Assembly: GCA_028277025.1 (NCBI GenBank)
Contig: JAPYVG010000043.1
Location: 1 to 12,619, forward strand
Length of the DNA stretch: 12,619 nucleotides
Direction: 5' to 3'
DNA from: Sulfolobaceae archaeon
Lineage (GTDB): Archaea; Thermoproteota; Thermoprotei_A; Sulfolobales; Sulfolobaceae
Below, in pieces: positions 12,391 through 12,619 of this stretch. The position numbers were made by a program, and so were the translations under genes. Numbering within the stretch: position 1 is the stretch's first letter; every line of letters starts with the position of its first letter. The notes under the pieces are model-generated. The model had not been told where the DNA came from. It did not search any database and saw nothing but the letters and a program-made list of their open reading frames with translations.

Positions 12391-12619
12391 TGGCGGAAAA
12401 TTCTCTTTGATACAAGACCTAAAACAGAAAGGAAGGATTTCTTTGATAGGAAGAGGGAAATCGAGGAATTAAAAGACGTAATTGTGCACAAGGACTTTGC
12501 AGCAGTACTGGGGATTAGAAGGATAGGTAAAACGAGTTTAGTAAAAGTAACGCTCAATGAACTTCCAGATTACGTTACTCTAACTATCAATTTGGGTAGG
12601 CTAGGGAGTAAAAAGTCCT
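12390..12619 (+). CDS. Archaeal AAA/STAND-type ATPase, N-terminal part (cut by window end), start unclear
   Basis: The visible protein begins ...ILFDTRPKTERKDFFDRKRE, the typical N-terminal segment of archaeal ATPases of the Arch_ATPase family, followed by IEELKDVIVHKDFAAVL and Walker A GIRRIGKTS. These are P-loop NTPases of the STAND class, often linked to signalling, defence or mobile elements. The main frame (ATT at 12400 onward) has no ATG, GTG or TTG at its expected N-terminus. A GTG at 12390 reads V-A-E in the adjacent frame and would join the main frame as (M)AEILFDTRP if one A of the run 12397-12400 were removed. The gene is therefore either frameshifted at its third codon or starts at an unusual codon. 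The 3' part is outside the window. Confidence 0.7.

Noticed and set aside
12306..12557. 83-codon minus-strand frame
   Set aside because: It is antisense to the ATPase start, which has a clear P-loop on the plus strand.

Overview
The window looks like a chromosomal accessory region of an AT-rich thermoacidophilic archaeon of the order Sulfolobales (Sulfolobus, Saccharolobus, Sulfurisphaera or Acidianus type). The evidence is leaderless genes with an A/T-rich TATA box about 25 bp before the ATG, a PaREP1 family protein, IS200/IS605-type and IS1-type transposable elements, HEPN/nucleotidyltransferase pairs, and sequon-rich surface proteins with Thr/Ser stalks. Genus is not resolvable by eye.

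Layout. 1-380: 3' end of a TnpB gene with its structured right end (likely omega/reRNA). 537-1350: a complete 814-bp IS1-family element with 30-bp inverted repeats and an 8-bp target duplication. 1395-2252: a membrane-anchored extracellular protein. 2404-2703 and 11898-12197: two 300-bp copies of one GC-rich, highly folded sequence in inverted orientation, each with an internal TATA box firing outward. Between them lie 9.2 kb made mostly of toxin-antitoxin-like modules and broken genes: PaREP1 (2803), HEPN + MNT (3438-4131), a transporter-like remnant (4455), an AbrB antitoxin with an amber-interrupted PIN toxin (4730-5375), a short coding remnant (5479), an AAA/DUF4143 ATPase (6022), a multiply frameshifted gene (7442), a GC-richer block with a secreted stalked surface protein (8205-9521) bracketed by direct repeats, two more decayed genes (9843, 10426), and a MntA-HepT pair whose HepT has no normal start codon (10959-11758). 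After the second repeat, an archaeal STAND/AAA-type ATPase begins (12390) and runs off the window.

Function. The intact parts suggest a defence or addiction cluster: nucleotidyltransferases paired with HEPN proteins, and an AbrB-PIN pair. Two of the three toxins carry changes expected to silence them (a stop codon plus a catalytic Asp-to-Glu change in the PIN protein; a lost start codon in HepT), while their antitoxins are intact. At least six further coding remnants were recovered by reading across frameshifts. The most notable unexplained element is the duplicated 300-bp structured repeat flanking the cluster.
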